Shown here: positions 9,321-17,160 of the stretch, piece after piece | Position numbering within the stretch: the first letter of the stretch is position 1 | Layout of the letters: every line of letters begins with the position of its first letter | Assembly (NCBI RefSeq): GCF_029961765.1 | Contig: NZ_CP124681.1 | Coordinates: 620,001 to 684,000, forward strand | Source: Nocardioides sp. QY071 | GTDB taxonomy: Bacteria > Actinomycetota > Actinomycetes > Propionibacteriales > Nocardioidaceae | DNA length: 64,000 nucleotides | Reading direction: 5' to 3' | Notes under the pieces: model-generated | Database searches by the model: none | What the model saw: the letters and a program-made list of their open reading frames with translations, nothing else | Told to the model about the DNA's origin: nothing | Translations under genes and position numbers: made by a program

Positions 9321-11869
9321 CGGACTTCCTCATCGATCGGATGGACGGGAGCGTAGTGAGACGGTCGGCGCAGGGGCGCGGAGACCCGGGCGGAGGCGCG
9401 GTTGACGACCTGCCACGCCACGACGCCGACAGCGAGCGAGGCGAGCAGCCCGCCCAGCGGCCAGCGGGTCTCGAACCAGGGATAGACCTGCCAGTGGGTC
9501 AGGTAGACGTACAGTGACGCGCTCGCGACCACGCCGGTCGGGCCGACCAGCAGTCGCGGCCACGGCACCGTCCGGACCCACACCAGGACGACCACGCCCG
9601 CGATGATCAGCAGGTCCCGCGCGGTGTCGCCGGTGAAGCCCCAGCAGCCCGCGAGCAGCACCGCGGTGACCACCGCGCGGTCGCGGGGGCCGCGCGCGAC
9701 GGCGGCGGCCCAGCCGGCGAGGAAGAGCCAGGCGACGAAGAGCGTGGAGTGGATGACGTCGCCGTCGTACGACGCCAGCGTGGCCGCGTGGCGCGGGACG
9801 AGTGCGACGGCGGCCAGGACCAGCGCCAGCGGGAACCGGTGGCGGCGCTCGAACGCCATGACCCGCGGCACGGCGGTGAGCAGCCCGGCGCCGACGGTGA
9901 GGATCAGGACCACCTCGACGAACCAGTAGTACCAGGCGGGCTCGGACCAGTCGCGCGAGCCGAGCAGGTCGTTGAGCAGGAACACGGTGCGCCACCCGGG
10001 CTCGCCGGTCAGCAGCGCCACCGCACCGATCCACAGCACCGACGGGACGGCGACCCGCGCCGCGGCCCGGGTGACCCGCCCCACGCGCTCGCGCGGGCCG
10101 TCGTCGGCGAGGTGGAAGCGGGCGAAGTTCACGCCGGCGACGGCGAGCAGCACGTGCGCGCCGCCGAGCACCACCCACAGGTTCGTGTGGGAGCCGACGA
10201 TGAGCACGATCGCCAGCGCGCGCAGCACGATCGTGACGTCGACCCGCGCCCAGACCCGATGGCGACGAGGCGCGGGAGCGCCGGGTGCCAGGCGGGCGGC
10301 GAGCTCGGCCACGGTCCGGTTCGGCCAGTCGGCGGGCAGCCGGCCCAGGCGGCTCTCCAGGCGCAGCGAGAGCTCGACGTACGACAGCGAGTCGCCACCG
10401 AGCCCGACGAAGGACTGGTCCGGGCCGACGTGGGGGTGGCCGAGGACGCGGGCGTAGAGCCGCGCGATCGACGCCTCGGGCGGGTCGGCGACCGGCGTCG
10501 GCGCGTTCTCGAGCCGGGCGACGGCCTGCTGGTCGAGCTTGCCGTTGGGCAGCCGCGGGAGCTCGGCGACCGCGACGACGCGGACCGCGTGCGCGGGAAG
10601 CCCGGTCGCGGCGGTGGTCGCCGCGGCGACGTCGGCCAGGTGGTCGCCGTCCGGGCGGCCGGGTACGGCGACCACGAGCTGTCGCCCGTCGACCGACTCC
10701 GCGCACCCGACGTCGTGGCCGCCCAGGCCGAGCAGCGTCTGCACCCGGTCGAGGTCGATCCGCTGGCCGAACAGCTTGGCGAAGCGCGAGCGCCGCCCCA
10801 CGATCTCGACCAGGCCCTCGGGGGTGAAGCGGGCGAGGTCGCCGGTGCGCAGTTCGCCGGGGCCGGAGCCGAGCGCGAGGTCGGCCGGCGCCTCGGCGTA
10901 CCCCATCATCACGTTGGGTCCGCGGTAGACGAGCTCGCCGACGCCGTCCCCGGCGCCCGCGACCGGGTCGATCCGGAACGCCCCGCCGGGCACCGCGACG
11001 CCCACGGTGCCGGGGTGGGTCGTGGCCCGCTCGGGCGGCAGGTACGCCATCCGGGCGGTGGCCTCGGTCTGGCCGTACATCACGACCAGCTCCCAGCCCT
11101 CGCGCGCGCCCTGGCGGGCCAGCGCACGCACCCGGTCCGGCGCGAGCCGGCCGCCGGCCTGGGTGACCTGGCGCAGCGTCGGCAGCTCGGGCCAGCCGGC
11201 GGTGCCGAGCAGGTCGAAGGTGTGGGGCACGCCCGCGAAGGACGTCACGCCCTCCGCCCGGGCCCGCTCCCACAGGGCCGGGTCGGTCACCGAGCGGTCG
11301 TCGAGCACCACGCTCGCGCCGGCCAGCAGGTGGCTGTGCAGCACGGACAGTCCGTAGCAGTAGTCGAGCGGCAGCGTCGTCAGCGCGACGTCGTCGCCGG
11401 TGAGCCCGAGGTAGGAGGCGATGGCGGTGGCGTTGGCGTCGAGGTTGTCCGCGGACAGCCGCACCAGCTTGGGGGACCCGGTCGAGCCCGAGGTGCTCAG
11501 CAGCAGCCGCAGGTCGGGGTGCAGCCCCGGCGCGGTGGCTCCGGTCGGCTGCCAGTGGCCGGCGGCGTGCTCGACCGAGACGCCGTACGCACGGGCCAGG
11601 CCGTCGTCGTGGGTGAGCAGCGTGGCGTGCCCGCCGGTGAGGGCCGCCAGCCAGGCCACCACGAACTCAGCCGTCGGAGCCGGCCTGAGCCGCACCAGGT
11701 GGGCCTCGCCGAGGGCGGCCAGCTGGTCGCGGGACGTCGCGACCCGGCGGTCGAGGTCGGCGTACGTCAGGGTTCGGGTGGGCGTGCGCAGCGCGGGGTG
11801 GTCGCCGTGGCGAGCGAGGTCGCCGGCGATGCGCGCCGCGACCTGTGCCCCTCCTGTGCCGACCCCCAT
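9317..11869 (-). CDS. Adenylation, carrier and membrane acyltransferase fusion enzyme
   Basis: 850 residues in three parts. Residues about 10-455 are an ANL adenylating domain: STSGSTGSPK (P-loop-like, near 125-134), YGQTE (265-269), RTGD (341-344) and PNGK with catalytic Lys444. Residues about 465-530 are a peptidyl/acyl carrier domain with phosphopantetheine site Ser494 in GLGGDSLS. From about 540 to 840 lies a multi-helix acyltransferase-3 type membrane domain, with the family's Arg-X10-His (Arg550, His561). It should activate a carboxylic acid, load it on its own carrier and hand it to an acceptor at the membrane. The pocket (FAGVPHTFDLL) lacks the Asp that typically marks alpha-amino acid substrates, suggesting an aryl or fatty acid; this is a weak inference. 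It leads the Fe(III)-uptake operon. Confidence 0.8.
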   Translation of the reverse strand: MGVGTGGAQVAARIAGDLARHGDHPALRTPTRTLTYADLDRRVATSRDQLAALGEAHLVRLRPAPTAEFVVAWLAALTGGHATLLTHDDGLARAYGVSVEHAAGHWQPTGATAPGLHPDLRLLLSTSGSTGSPKLVRLSADNLDANATAIASYLGLTGDDVALTTLPLDYCYGLSVLHSHLLAGASVVLDDRSVTDPALWERARAEGVTSFAGVPHTFDLLGTAGWPELPTLRQVTQAGGRLAPDRVRALARQGAREGWELVVMYGQTEATARMAYLPPERATTHPGTVGVAVPGGAFRIDPVAGAGDGVGELVYRGPNVMMGYAEAPADLALGSGPGELRTGDLARFTPEGLVEIVGRRSRFAKLFGQRIDLDRVQTLLGLGGHDVGCAESVDGRQLVVAVPGRPDGDHLADVAAATTAATGLPAHAVRVVAVAELPRLPNGKLDQQAVARLENAPTPVADPPEASIARLYARVLGHPHVGPDQSFVGLGGDSLSYVELSLRLESRLGRLPADWPNRTVAELAARLAPGAPAPRRHRVWARVDVTIVLRALAIVLIVGSHTNLWVVLGGAHVLLAVAGVNFARFHLADDGPRERVGRVTRAAARVAVPSVLWIGAVALLTGEPGWRTVFLLNDLLGSRDWSEPAWYYWFVEVVLILTVGAGLLTAVPRVMAFERRHRFPLALVLAAVALVPRHAATLASYDGDVIHSTLFVAWLFLAGWAAAVARGPRDRAVVTAVLLAGCWGFTGDTARDLLIIAGVVVLVWVRTVPWPRLLVGPTGVVASASLYVYLTHWQVYPWFETRWPLGGLLASLAVGVVAWQVVNRASARVSAPLRRPSHYAPVHPIDEEVR

Positions 11870-11875
11870 GAGGGA

Positions 11876-11881
11876 AGGCTA
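11876..11881 (-). promoter_or_regulatory. -10 element of iron operon promoter, leaderless layout
   Basis: TAGCCT on the minus strand ends 6 nt before the ATG at 11869, so transcription would begin at or next to the start codon. It overlaps the first DtxR/IdeR-like box. No good -35 is seen. Confidence 0.5.
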
Positions 11882-11898
11882 AAGCAAGGCTGCCCTTC
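11880..11898. promoter_or_regulatory. DtxR/IdeR-like iron box 1
   Basis: A 19-bp site (TAAAGCAAGGCTGCCCTTC on plus) that keeps the AGGCT..CCT core of the actinobacterial iron box, with 11 of 19 matches to the palindromic consensus TTAGGTTAGGCTAACCTAA by eye. It covers the -10 of the operon containing the carrier/acyltransferase enzyme and fbpABC, so iron-loaded repressor would block transcription. Confidence 0.45.
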
Positions 11899-11899
11899 C

Positions 11900-11918
11900 T
11901 GCGGAAAGCCTGCCCTTA
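11900..11918. promoter_or_regulatory. DtxR/IdeR-like iron box 2
   Basis: On the minus strand this reads TAAGGGCAGGCTTTCCGCA, 13 of 19 matches to the iron-box consensus. It starts 20 bp (two helical turns) from box 1, as expected for paired repressor dimers, and overlaps the stop codon of the upstream nitroreductase-like gene. Confidence 0.5.
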
Positions 11919-12386
11919 CTGAGATGGGGTGAGGAGGAAGACCGGGATCACCCGGTCGGTCCACTCGACGTACTTGTCGTAGTTGGGCCAGATGGTCACC
12001 ATGTGCGCCCAGGCCCTGACCTTCTCCTCGCCGGTCAGCTCGCGCCAGGCGCAGGTGTGGTGGCGGCGCCGGTAGTCGACCTCCACCGTGTCCGCCGCGC
12101 GCAGGTTCGCCGACCAGACCGGCGGCTTCGGGGCGCCGAAGGATGAGCCGGCGATCAGCCAGCCGCCCTGCCAGGGCACGCACAGCAGCGGCGTGGAGCG
12201 GGGGATGCCCGACTTTCGGCCCTTCACGGTGAGCAGCAGGCTCGGCAGGCCGGCGAGCCCGACCAGGCTCACCCGGCGGCCGGTGAGCCGCTGCAGGTGT
12301 TTGTCGGTCCAGGTGATCTGGGGGAGCAGCCCCGGCATCCACGGCTGGGAGCCGAGCTTGATCGCGACGGGGGTGAACAGGCCCAT
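11916..12386 (-). CDS. F420-type nitroreductase family (DDN-like) protein
   Basis: A 156-residue protein of the deazaflavin-dependent nitroreductase family (Ddn-like, split beta-barrel). Diagnostic is LLTVKGRKSGIPRSTPLLCV, followed by WLIAGS and PVWSANLRA, which match the F420-binding strands of the family. Family members use F420H2 to reduce quinones, nitro compounds or unsaturated lactones; the substrate here is unknown. The N-terminal helix segment (IKLGSQPWMPGLL) suggests membrane association. A TAGGGT hexamer 6 nt before the ATG suggests a leaderless transcript separate from the RDD gene. Its stop is 46 bp before the iron-operon start. Confidence 0.85.
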   Translation of the reverse strand: MGLFTPVAIKLGSQPWMPGLLPQITWTDKHLQRLTGRRVSLVGLAGLPSLLLTVKGRKSGIPRSTPLLCVPWQGGWLIAGSSFGAPKPPVWSANLRAADTVEVDYRRRHHTCAWRELTGEEKVRAWAHMVTIWPNYDKYVEWTDRVIPVFLLTPSQ

Positions 12387-12392
12387 GGGCGA

Positions 12393-12398
12393 ACCCTA
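12393..12398 (-). promoter_or_regulatory. -10 element, leaderless promoter of DDN-like gene
   Basis: TAGGGT on the minus strand, 6 nt upstream of the ATG at 12386; this spacing would put the first transcribed base at the start codon. Confidence 0.5.
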
Positions 12399-12429
12399 GA
12401 ACCTGTTCTCCCCCGGTGCGACGATCGGG

Positions 12430-13032
12430 TCAGCCGACCTGCATGACGCGGGTGCCGCCCGCGAACTTGTCGTGCCAGCCCTGGTGGTTGGGCTGGTCGT
12501 TGTTGAGTGTGATCGCGATGTAGATCACCGCGGCGAGCGGGACCGCCCAGCCCAGGAAGAACCACCCGATGAACGGGATGATGCTGAGCAGGCCCAGCGC
12601 CGAGTAGGCGTTGCGCTTGATCGCCTGCTCCATGGTCGGCTTGCTGACGCCGTCGGGGCCGTAGGTCCGCAGCTTCAGCACCATCTTGCCGACGGTCTGC
12701 CCGGAGTTGGACTCCATGAAGGCGAAGTAGCCGAGGTAGATGGCGGCCTGGAGGATCGCGGTCACGGTCCAGAACAGGAAGTACTCGCCGAAGGAGTGGA
12801 TGAAGCCGGTCAGGAAGATCCCGCTGAACACCGCGTAGATGATCGCGTAGACCACGCCGAGCAGCACGTGGTCGATCAGGCGGGCCAGGAACCGGTTGAG
12901 CAGCTCGCCCGGACGCGGCACGCCGGCGGCGGTGCCGCCCGGCTGGGGCTGCGGCGGGCCGCCGTACCCACCCGGCGGGGGCGGCGGCGTACCGCCCGGC
13001 GGGGGCGGCGGGGGCGGCTGGTTCTGGGACAT
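12430..13032 (-). CDS. RDD family membrane protein
   Basis: A 200-residue protein: a Pro/Gly-rich cytoplasmic N-terminus (about 1-45, with polyproline runs) and an RDD domain with Arg-Asp in LNRFLARLIDHVLLG, then three to four membrane helices and the conserved SGQTVGKMVLKLR loop. The function of RDD proteins is poorly defined; some act in transport or Na+/H+ exchange, others are accessory. The start at 13032 is preferred because GAGGAG lies 5-10 nt upstream; a longer frame begins at 13083. Single gene, with no obvious operon partner. Confidence 0.85.
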   Translation of the reverse strand: MSQNQPPPPPPPGGTPPPPPGGYGGPPQPQPGGTAAGVPRPGELLNRFLARLIDHVLLGVVYAIIYAVFSGIFLTGFIHSFGEYFLFWTVTAILQAAIYLGYFAFMESNSGQTVGKMVLKLRTYGPDGVSKPTMEQAIKRNAYSALGLLSIIPFIGWFFLGWAVPLAAVIYIAITLNNDQPNHQGWHDKFAGGTRVMQVG

Positions 13033-13171
13033 GCGAGCTCCTCGGGTCATGGGGTGCGCGTGCGCACCCGGGGGTGGCAGCAATGTAGTGCGGAAAGGCG
13101 CCTCCGAGTCGGCATTGCGAGCGTTCTTGCCCCGTTGTCCCGACGTTCAACCCACTGCCGTCGCGCGCCCC

Positions 13172-13177
13172 TACCTT
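13172..13177 (+). promoter_or_regulatory. -10 element, leaderless promoter
   Basis: TACCTT ends 6 nt before the GTG at 13184 of the mannosyltransferase-like gene; there is no ribosome binding site in the gap. Confidence 0.45.
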
Positions 13178-13183
13178 GCGACC

Positions 13184-14722
13184 GTGATCGCTCGCGGAAC
13201 GCTCGGCAGCCTGCTCGTGCTGCTCGGCGGACTCGTCACCGCCACCCTCCCCGCCTCCACCCCGGTGCTGCGCATCGGCACCCTCGAGGCGCTGCGGGCA
13301 CACGAGGTGGGCCGGATGACCGGCCTGGTGGTGGTCCTGGTCGGCCTCGGCCTGCTCGCCAACGCCTGGCTGCGGCTGTGCCGCACGGTCGCGGTGGGCG
13401 AGCGCGAGACCACCGACCCGGTCGAGGGCGTGGCCCTCGCGCGCTTCGCCGCGATCGTGTGGACCGCGCCGCTGATGCTCGCCCCGCCGCTGTTCTCCCG
13501 CGACGGCTGGTCGTACGCCGCGCAGGGCAAGCTCGCGGAGGTGGGGCTCTCGCCGTACGTCGTCGGGCCGGGGGCGCTGGCCCCCGACACCTTCCTCCCG
13601 CTACCGGGCTGGATCACCGGCCCGCCGATCGTCCAGGCCGTCGACCCGCTGTGGTGGGACACCGCCACGCCGTACGGGCCGGTGCCGGTGTTCCTCGGCG
13701 CGATCGTCGCGGGCATCACCGGCAACCCGTGGATCCTGGTGATCGCGCACCGCGGGTTCGCACTGATCGGCCTCGTGCTGCTGGCCTGGGCGGTCCCGCG
13801 GCTGGCGGCGTGGGGCGGCGCCAACCCGGCCGTCGCGACCGCGCTGGTCATTGTGTCGCCGCTGATGATGGCCAACGGTGTCGCGGGCCTGCACAACGAC
13901 CTGCTCATGGTCGGTCTGATGGCCGCCGCCCTCGTCGTGGCCGTCGAGCGCGGCTGGGCCTGGGGCGCGGTGCTCGCCGGCGTGGCGGCGGGCGTCAAGG
14001 TGCCCGGAGGCCTGGTGGCGGTGGGGATCGTGCTGGTCTCGCTGCCCGTCGGCGCCGACCTGGTCGCCCGGCTGCGGCGGCTCGGCGCCGTCGGCGCGGT
14101 GTCCGTCGGCACCCTGGTCGGGCTCGGCGTCGCCACCGGCATCGGCAACGGCTGGCTGCGCGCGCTCACCGTCCCCGGCGAGGTCAACACCCCGCTGTCC
14201 GCCACCACCCTGGTCGGCGGCGTCCTCGACTGGCTGGCCCTGCATCTCGGCCTCGGCACCGAGCCCGCCCTGTTCCGCGACCTGGTCCGTGCCCTCGGCC
14301 TGCTCGCCTCGCTGGGCGTCGGCGCCTTGGTCGGGCTGCGCTGGCCGACCGGCTCCCGGCGTACGGCGCTCGCGGCCGTCGCCACCGTGGGCTCTGCGTT
14401 CGTGCTGCTCTCGCCGGTCGTCCACCTCTGGTACTTCCTGCTGCTGCCGCCCTTCCTCGCCACCCAGCGCCTCCCGCGCCACGCCACCGGAGCCCTCGTC
14501 GCCGTCTCGGTCCTGCTCGGCCTGGTCGCGCCGCTCGACTCCTCGCTGCACGGCGCCTACTACGCGATCGTGATCGGCTGCATGACCGTCGCTCTGCTCC
14601 TGCCGGTCCTGCTGCTCACCCCGCCCGCGCGCGAACGCCTGGCCCGCATCGTCGCGCCGCTCGCCCCTCCGCTTGTAACTAAGGGTTACAGCACGAAAAC
14701 CGGTGCGGGAACGCCCGGGTAG
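13184..14722 (+). CDS. Polyprenol-phosphate-mannose-dependent mannosyltransferase (MptB-like)
   Basis: 512 residues with about 11-13 hydrophobic segments, typical of GT-C glycosyltransferases that use polyprenyl-phosphate mannose on the outer face of the membrane. The first loop contains SRDGWSYAAQGKLAEVGLSPY, in which the Asp and Tyr resemble the catalytic loop of the MptA/MptB alpha-1,6-mannosyltransferases. Later motifs such as GLHNDLLMVGLM and VAAGVKVPG also fit that group. A role in lipomannan-like glycolipid synthesis is probable. The last 16 residues (from LVTKGY to TPG) are encoded entirely by the left inverted repeat of the element that begins at 14672, so the native C-terminus may have been altered. 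Confidence 0.75.
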   Translation: MIARGTLGSLLVLLGGLVTATLPASTPVLRIGTLEALRAHEVGRMTGLVVVLVGLGLLANAWLRLCRTVAVGERETTDPVEGVALARFAAIVWTAPLMLAPPLFSRDGWSYAAQGKLAEVGLSPYVVGPGALAPDTFLPLPGWITGPPIVQAVDPLWWDTATPYGPVPVFLGAIVAGITGNPWILVIAHRGFALIGLVLLAWAVPRLAAWGGANPAVATALVIVSPLMMANGVAGLHNDLLMVGLMAAALVVAVERGWAWGAVLAGVAAGVKVPGGLVAVGIVLVSLPVGADLVARLRRLGAVGAVSVGTLVGLGVATGIGNGWLRALTVPGEVNTPLSATTLVGGVLDWLALHLGLGTEPALFRDLVRALGLLASLGVGALVGLRWPTGSRRTALAAVATVGSAFVLLSPVVHLWYFLLLPPFLATQRLPRHATGALVAVSVLLGLVAPLDSSLHGAYYAIVIGCMTVALLLPVLLLTPPARERLARIVAPLAPPLVTKGYSTKTGAGTPG

Positions 14723-14740
14723 TAGCCGCAGCGCCCGGGT
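14672..14740 (+). repeat. Left 69-bp terminal inverted repeat
   Basis: From outside in: CTTGTAACT start, a GTAAC/GTTAC hairpin with a 5-nt loop (14675-14689), AAAACCGGT, and two CGCCCGGGT boxes starting 20 bp apart (14712 and 14732). It encodes the end of the mannosyltransferase-like protein, whose TAG is at 14720-14722. Confidence 0.8.
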
Positions 14741-14845
14741 GGTGATGGGACGTCATGTCGGATCGAGCGCCCGTCGTACACGGTCATCCACAGGCGCCGA
14801 TTGCCGATGTGTCGACAACGAGGTCGGCGGCAACCGTGCCCAGTC

Positions 14846-15895
14846 ATGCACCCTCGAGCCCTGGCGGCGATGGCCGCGAACGGTGGTCTGATCACTCGGC
14901 ACCAACTCCACGACCTGGGCATCGGCCCGGGCCAGATCCGGTCGATGCTGCGCCGCCGCCGAGGCGAGCTGGAACCCCGTCTGCGCGTTCTCCGTCGCGG
15001 CATCTACACGACCACCGAGATCTGGAATGCTCTCGATGCGTACGTCGGCCAGCCGCTGCTCCTCGCGCGTGCAGCCGGGCTCGCCGCCAAGCGCGACTGG
15101 GTGCTGAGCCACGACTCGTCCTGCCACCTCCAGAAGCTTCCGATGCTTCGTCCGGAGGTGCCGCTGGTCCATCTCACCCGCCCCGGCTGGACGAATGCCT
15201 GGACGGAGTACGGCATCAAGCACCACCTGGCGAGGTTCGCTGGCGAGCAGGTGGTCGTCGTGGACGGACTCCGCGCCCTCGACCTTCCCCGCACTGCCGT
15301 CGACGTCGCCCGGGAGCACGGGTTCCGCCACGGCCTGGTGGCCTGTGACGCGGCGATGAGGCGGGGAGTCAGCCGTGCCGAGTTCTGGAGTGCGGTCGAG
15401 ATCATGACGAACTGGCCCGGCGTGAAGGACGCACGACTCGCTGTGGCCCTGGCCGATCCGGGTGCGGAGAGCGTCCTGGAGACCTTGGCGCGCGAACTGG
15501 TGATCGAGTCCGGGATCGGTGATCCGGAGACGCAGTTCCCGGTGCGTACGACGCGAGGCGTGGCGTGGTGCGACCTGCGGGTCGGCAACCTGATGATCGA
15601 GGCAGATGGTGAGGTCAAGTACCTCGACCAGGAGGACGGCGGGCTGTCGAGCGACCCGCGGCAGACGTGGTTCGACGAGAAGGTCAGGGAGCGGGCGGTC
15701 ACCGACCGTGGGCTCGTCGTGGTGCGGGTCGTGAACGACGACATCTGGAAGGGGCGCCGCCGCGCGGAGGCGATCGACCGGATCCGACGCGCGAATGCCG
15801 AGGCGGTCCAGCGGTTCGGTGCTGAGATCCGCCCGGAGCTGGCTCGGGAGGCGGAAGAGCTCCGGCGGCAGTACGGCGATCGCCGTTCGGCCTGA
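14846..15895 (+). CDS. AbiEi-type HTH plus DUF559/PD-(D/E)XK nuclease-like protein
   Basis: 349 residues. The N-terminal 60 residues (ALAAMAANGGLITRHQLHDLGI, then RGIYTT) match the winged-helix start of AbiEi-type antitoxin proteins. The C-terminal part resembles DUF559/Vsr-like PD-(D/E)XK folds: Glu208 in a helix, Asp243 in WCDLRVG, and E252-A-D-G-E-V-K258, then strand VVVRVVND. No AbiEii-like toxin gene lies beside it, so a classic type IV toxin-antitoxin pair is not supported. The ATG at 14846 fits the family N-terminus. Codon use looks somewhat less GC-rich than the neighbours, which suggests transfer. The gene fills the space between the two inverted repeats. Confidence 0.75.
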   Translation: MHPRALAAMAANGGLITRHQLHDLGIGPGQIRSMLRRRRGELEPRLRVLRRGIYTTTEIWNALDAYVGQPLLLARAAGLAAKRDWVLSHDSSCHLQKLPMLRPEVPLVHLTRPGWTNAWTEYGIKHHLARFAGEQVVVVDGLRALDLPRTAVDVAREHGFRHGLVACDAAMRRGVSRAEFWSAVEIMTNWPGVKDARLAVALADPGAESVLETLARELVIESGIGDPETQFPVRTTRGVAWCDLRVGNLMIEADGEVKYLDQEDGGLSSDPRQTWFDEKVRERAVTDRGLVVVRVVNDDIWKGRRRAEAIDRIRRANAEAVQRFGAEIRPELAREAEELRRQYGDRRSA

Positions 15896-15902
15896 AGCGA
15901 CT

Positions 15903-15971
15903 ACCCGGGCGCTCTGACACCTACCCGGGCGTTGTTGCACCGGTTTTCGCGACGTAACACGTAGTTACAAG
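15903..15971 (-). repeat. Right 69-bp terminal inverted repeat
   Basis: Inverted copy of 14672-14740 with 13 substitutions. It keeps the GTAAC/GTTAC hairpin (15954-15968), the CCGGTTTT block and two ACCCGGGCG boxes 20 bp apart (15903 and 15923). It begins 7 bp after the gene stop. Confidence 0.8.
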
Positions 15972-15974
15972 GGC

Positions 15975-17096
15975 TCAGGCGCTGAGCACCCCGACCCGGT
16001 CGCCGGCATGCAGCGCCAGCATCCGGGCGACGGTGCGGTCCCAGCCGAACTGCTCGGCCCGCACCCGGGCAGCGGTACGACGACGCGACTCGGGCAGCGA
16101 GAGGAGCCGCAGCACGGCGTCGGCCAGCGCCTCGGGCGTCGGCGCACCCCACGCGCCGCACGAGGCGTCGACGAGCTCGCGGGCGCCGCCGCGGTCGGCG
16201 GTCACGACGGGGGTGCCGCAGGCGAGGGCCTCGAGGACGGCGAGGCCGAAGGTCTCGCCGGGGCACACGGACAAGGACACGTCCGCGGCGGCGAGCCGGT
16301 CGCGCAGGGCGGCCCGGCCGTCGACGTACCCGTGGAAGTGGACGGGCGCCCCGGCGGCGAGGGCCTCGAGCTCGTCGCGGTGCGGGCCCTCGCCGTACAC
16401 GTCGAGGCGCAGCGGGATCCCGCGCCGGTGCAGCTCCACGGCCGTCGCGACGGCCAGGTGCGGGGACTTCTCCCGGGACAGCCGGCCGGCGTGGACCAGT
16501 CGCAGCTCCCCACTGCCGCCGACCGGACGAGGAACGGGCCGGAAGGTCGCCAGGTCGACCCCGAGCGGCACCCGCGACACCGGGCAGCCGGCAGCGTCGG
16601 CGACCGAGCGGAACTCACCCTCGGCGTACGCCGACGTGACGACCACCGTGTCGAAGCTGCGCACGATCAGCCGGTTGAGCAGCCCGATCGAGACCTTCGA
16701 GGTGGTCTCGAGACCGGTGCGCATCGCGAACATGTCGCCCATCCGCTCGTGCGACAGCAGCACCGAGCGCACGCCGTTGCGTCGCGCCCACCACGCGACC
16801 GGAAGCAGGGTCAGCTTGTCGCTCCACTCGACGCTGGTCGGCGCGAACCGCTCCAGGACCTCGGTGACCCGCCACGGCTCGACGATCAGCCGGTACCCGC
16901 CGCCCACTCGCGGCGCGCGCACCTGGACGACGTCCCCCAACGGCGTCGTCCGTACGGCGTCGACCGGTCCCGGGATGACGAGGAGACGCTCGGCACCGGC
17001 GGCGACGTACCCCTGGCCGAGCTGCTCGATCGCAGTCCGCATGCCTCCCGAGGTCGCGCCGACGAAGTTGGCCAGCTGGGCGATCCGCACGGGCAC
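15975..17096 (-). CDS. GT4-family glycosyltransferase
   Basis: 373 residues with the GT-B fold. The N-terminus QLANFVGATSGGMRTAIEQLG is the usual acceptor-side start. LVHAGRLSREKSPHLAV opens the nucleotide-sugar domain, and GETFGLAVLEALACGTPVV supplies the E-X7-E pair (Glu281, Glu289) of retaining family-4 enzymes. It resembles GDP-mannose- or UDP-sugar-dependent transferases acting on lipid acceptors; the exact sugar cannot be told. With the convergent MptB-like enzyme nearby, a cell-envelope glycolipid or glycan pathway is plausible. The start is GTG at 17096, with a second GTG two codons later; no strong ribosome binding site is seen. Confidence 0.82.
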   Translation of the reverse strand: MPVRIAQLANFVGATSGGMRTAIEQLGQGYVAAGAERLLVIPGPVDAVRTTPLGDVVQVRAPRVGGGYRLIVEPWRVTEVLERFAPTSVEWSDKLTLLPVAWWARRNGVRSVLLSHERMGDMFAMRTGLETTSKVSIGLLNRLIVRSFDTVVVTSAYAEGEFRSVADAAGCPVSRVPLGVDLATFRPVPRPVGGSGELRLVHAGRLSREKSPHLAVATAVELHRRGIPLRLDVYGEGPHRDELEALAAGAPVHFHGYVDGRAALRDRLAAADVSLSVCPGETFGLAVLEALACGTPVVTADRGGARELVDASCGAWGAPTPEALADAVLRLLSLPESRRRTAARVRAEQFGWDRTVARMLALHAGDRVGVLSA

Positions 17097-17160
17097 ACCA
17101 TCGCCGGAACGGGTGAACCCTCGCCCACCTGCCGGTTGACGGGGGCGGAAGGATGGACGC

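Larger units (their letters stand above)
14672..15971. mobile_element. 1.3 kb inverted-repeat-bounded unit carrying one HTH/nuclease-like gene
   Basis: Two 69-bp imperfect inverted repeats (14672-14740 and 15903-15971, 56 of 69 matching, no gaps) bound exactly one gene. The unit lies between two converging glycosyltransferase genes and ends 3 bp from the stop of the right-hand one. No target-site duplication could be found in the flanks. No recognised transposase is present; the encoded protein has a DNA-binding N-terminus and a nuclease-like C-terminus, so it may mobilise or regulate the unit. Treating it as a mobile element is inference from structure. Confidence 0.5.

Noticed and set aside
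14846..15895. Type IV toxin-antitoxin pair
   Set aside because: Only the AbiEi-like N-terminus is present; no AbiEii nucleotidyltransferase gene is adjacent, and the C-terminal half looks nuclease-like.
14660..15985. Insertion sequence with target-site duplication
   Set aside because: The bases flanking the two inverted repeats were compared directly and share no direct repeat, and there is no recognisable transposase.
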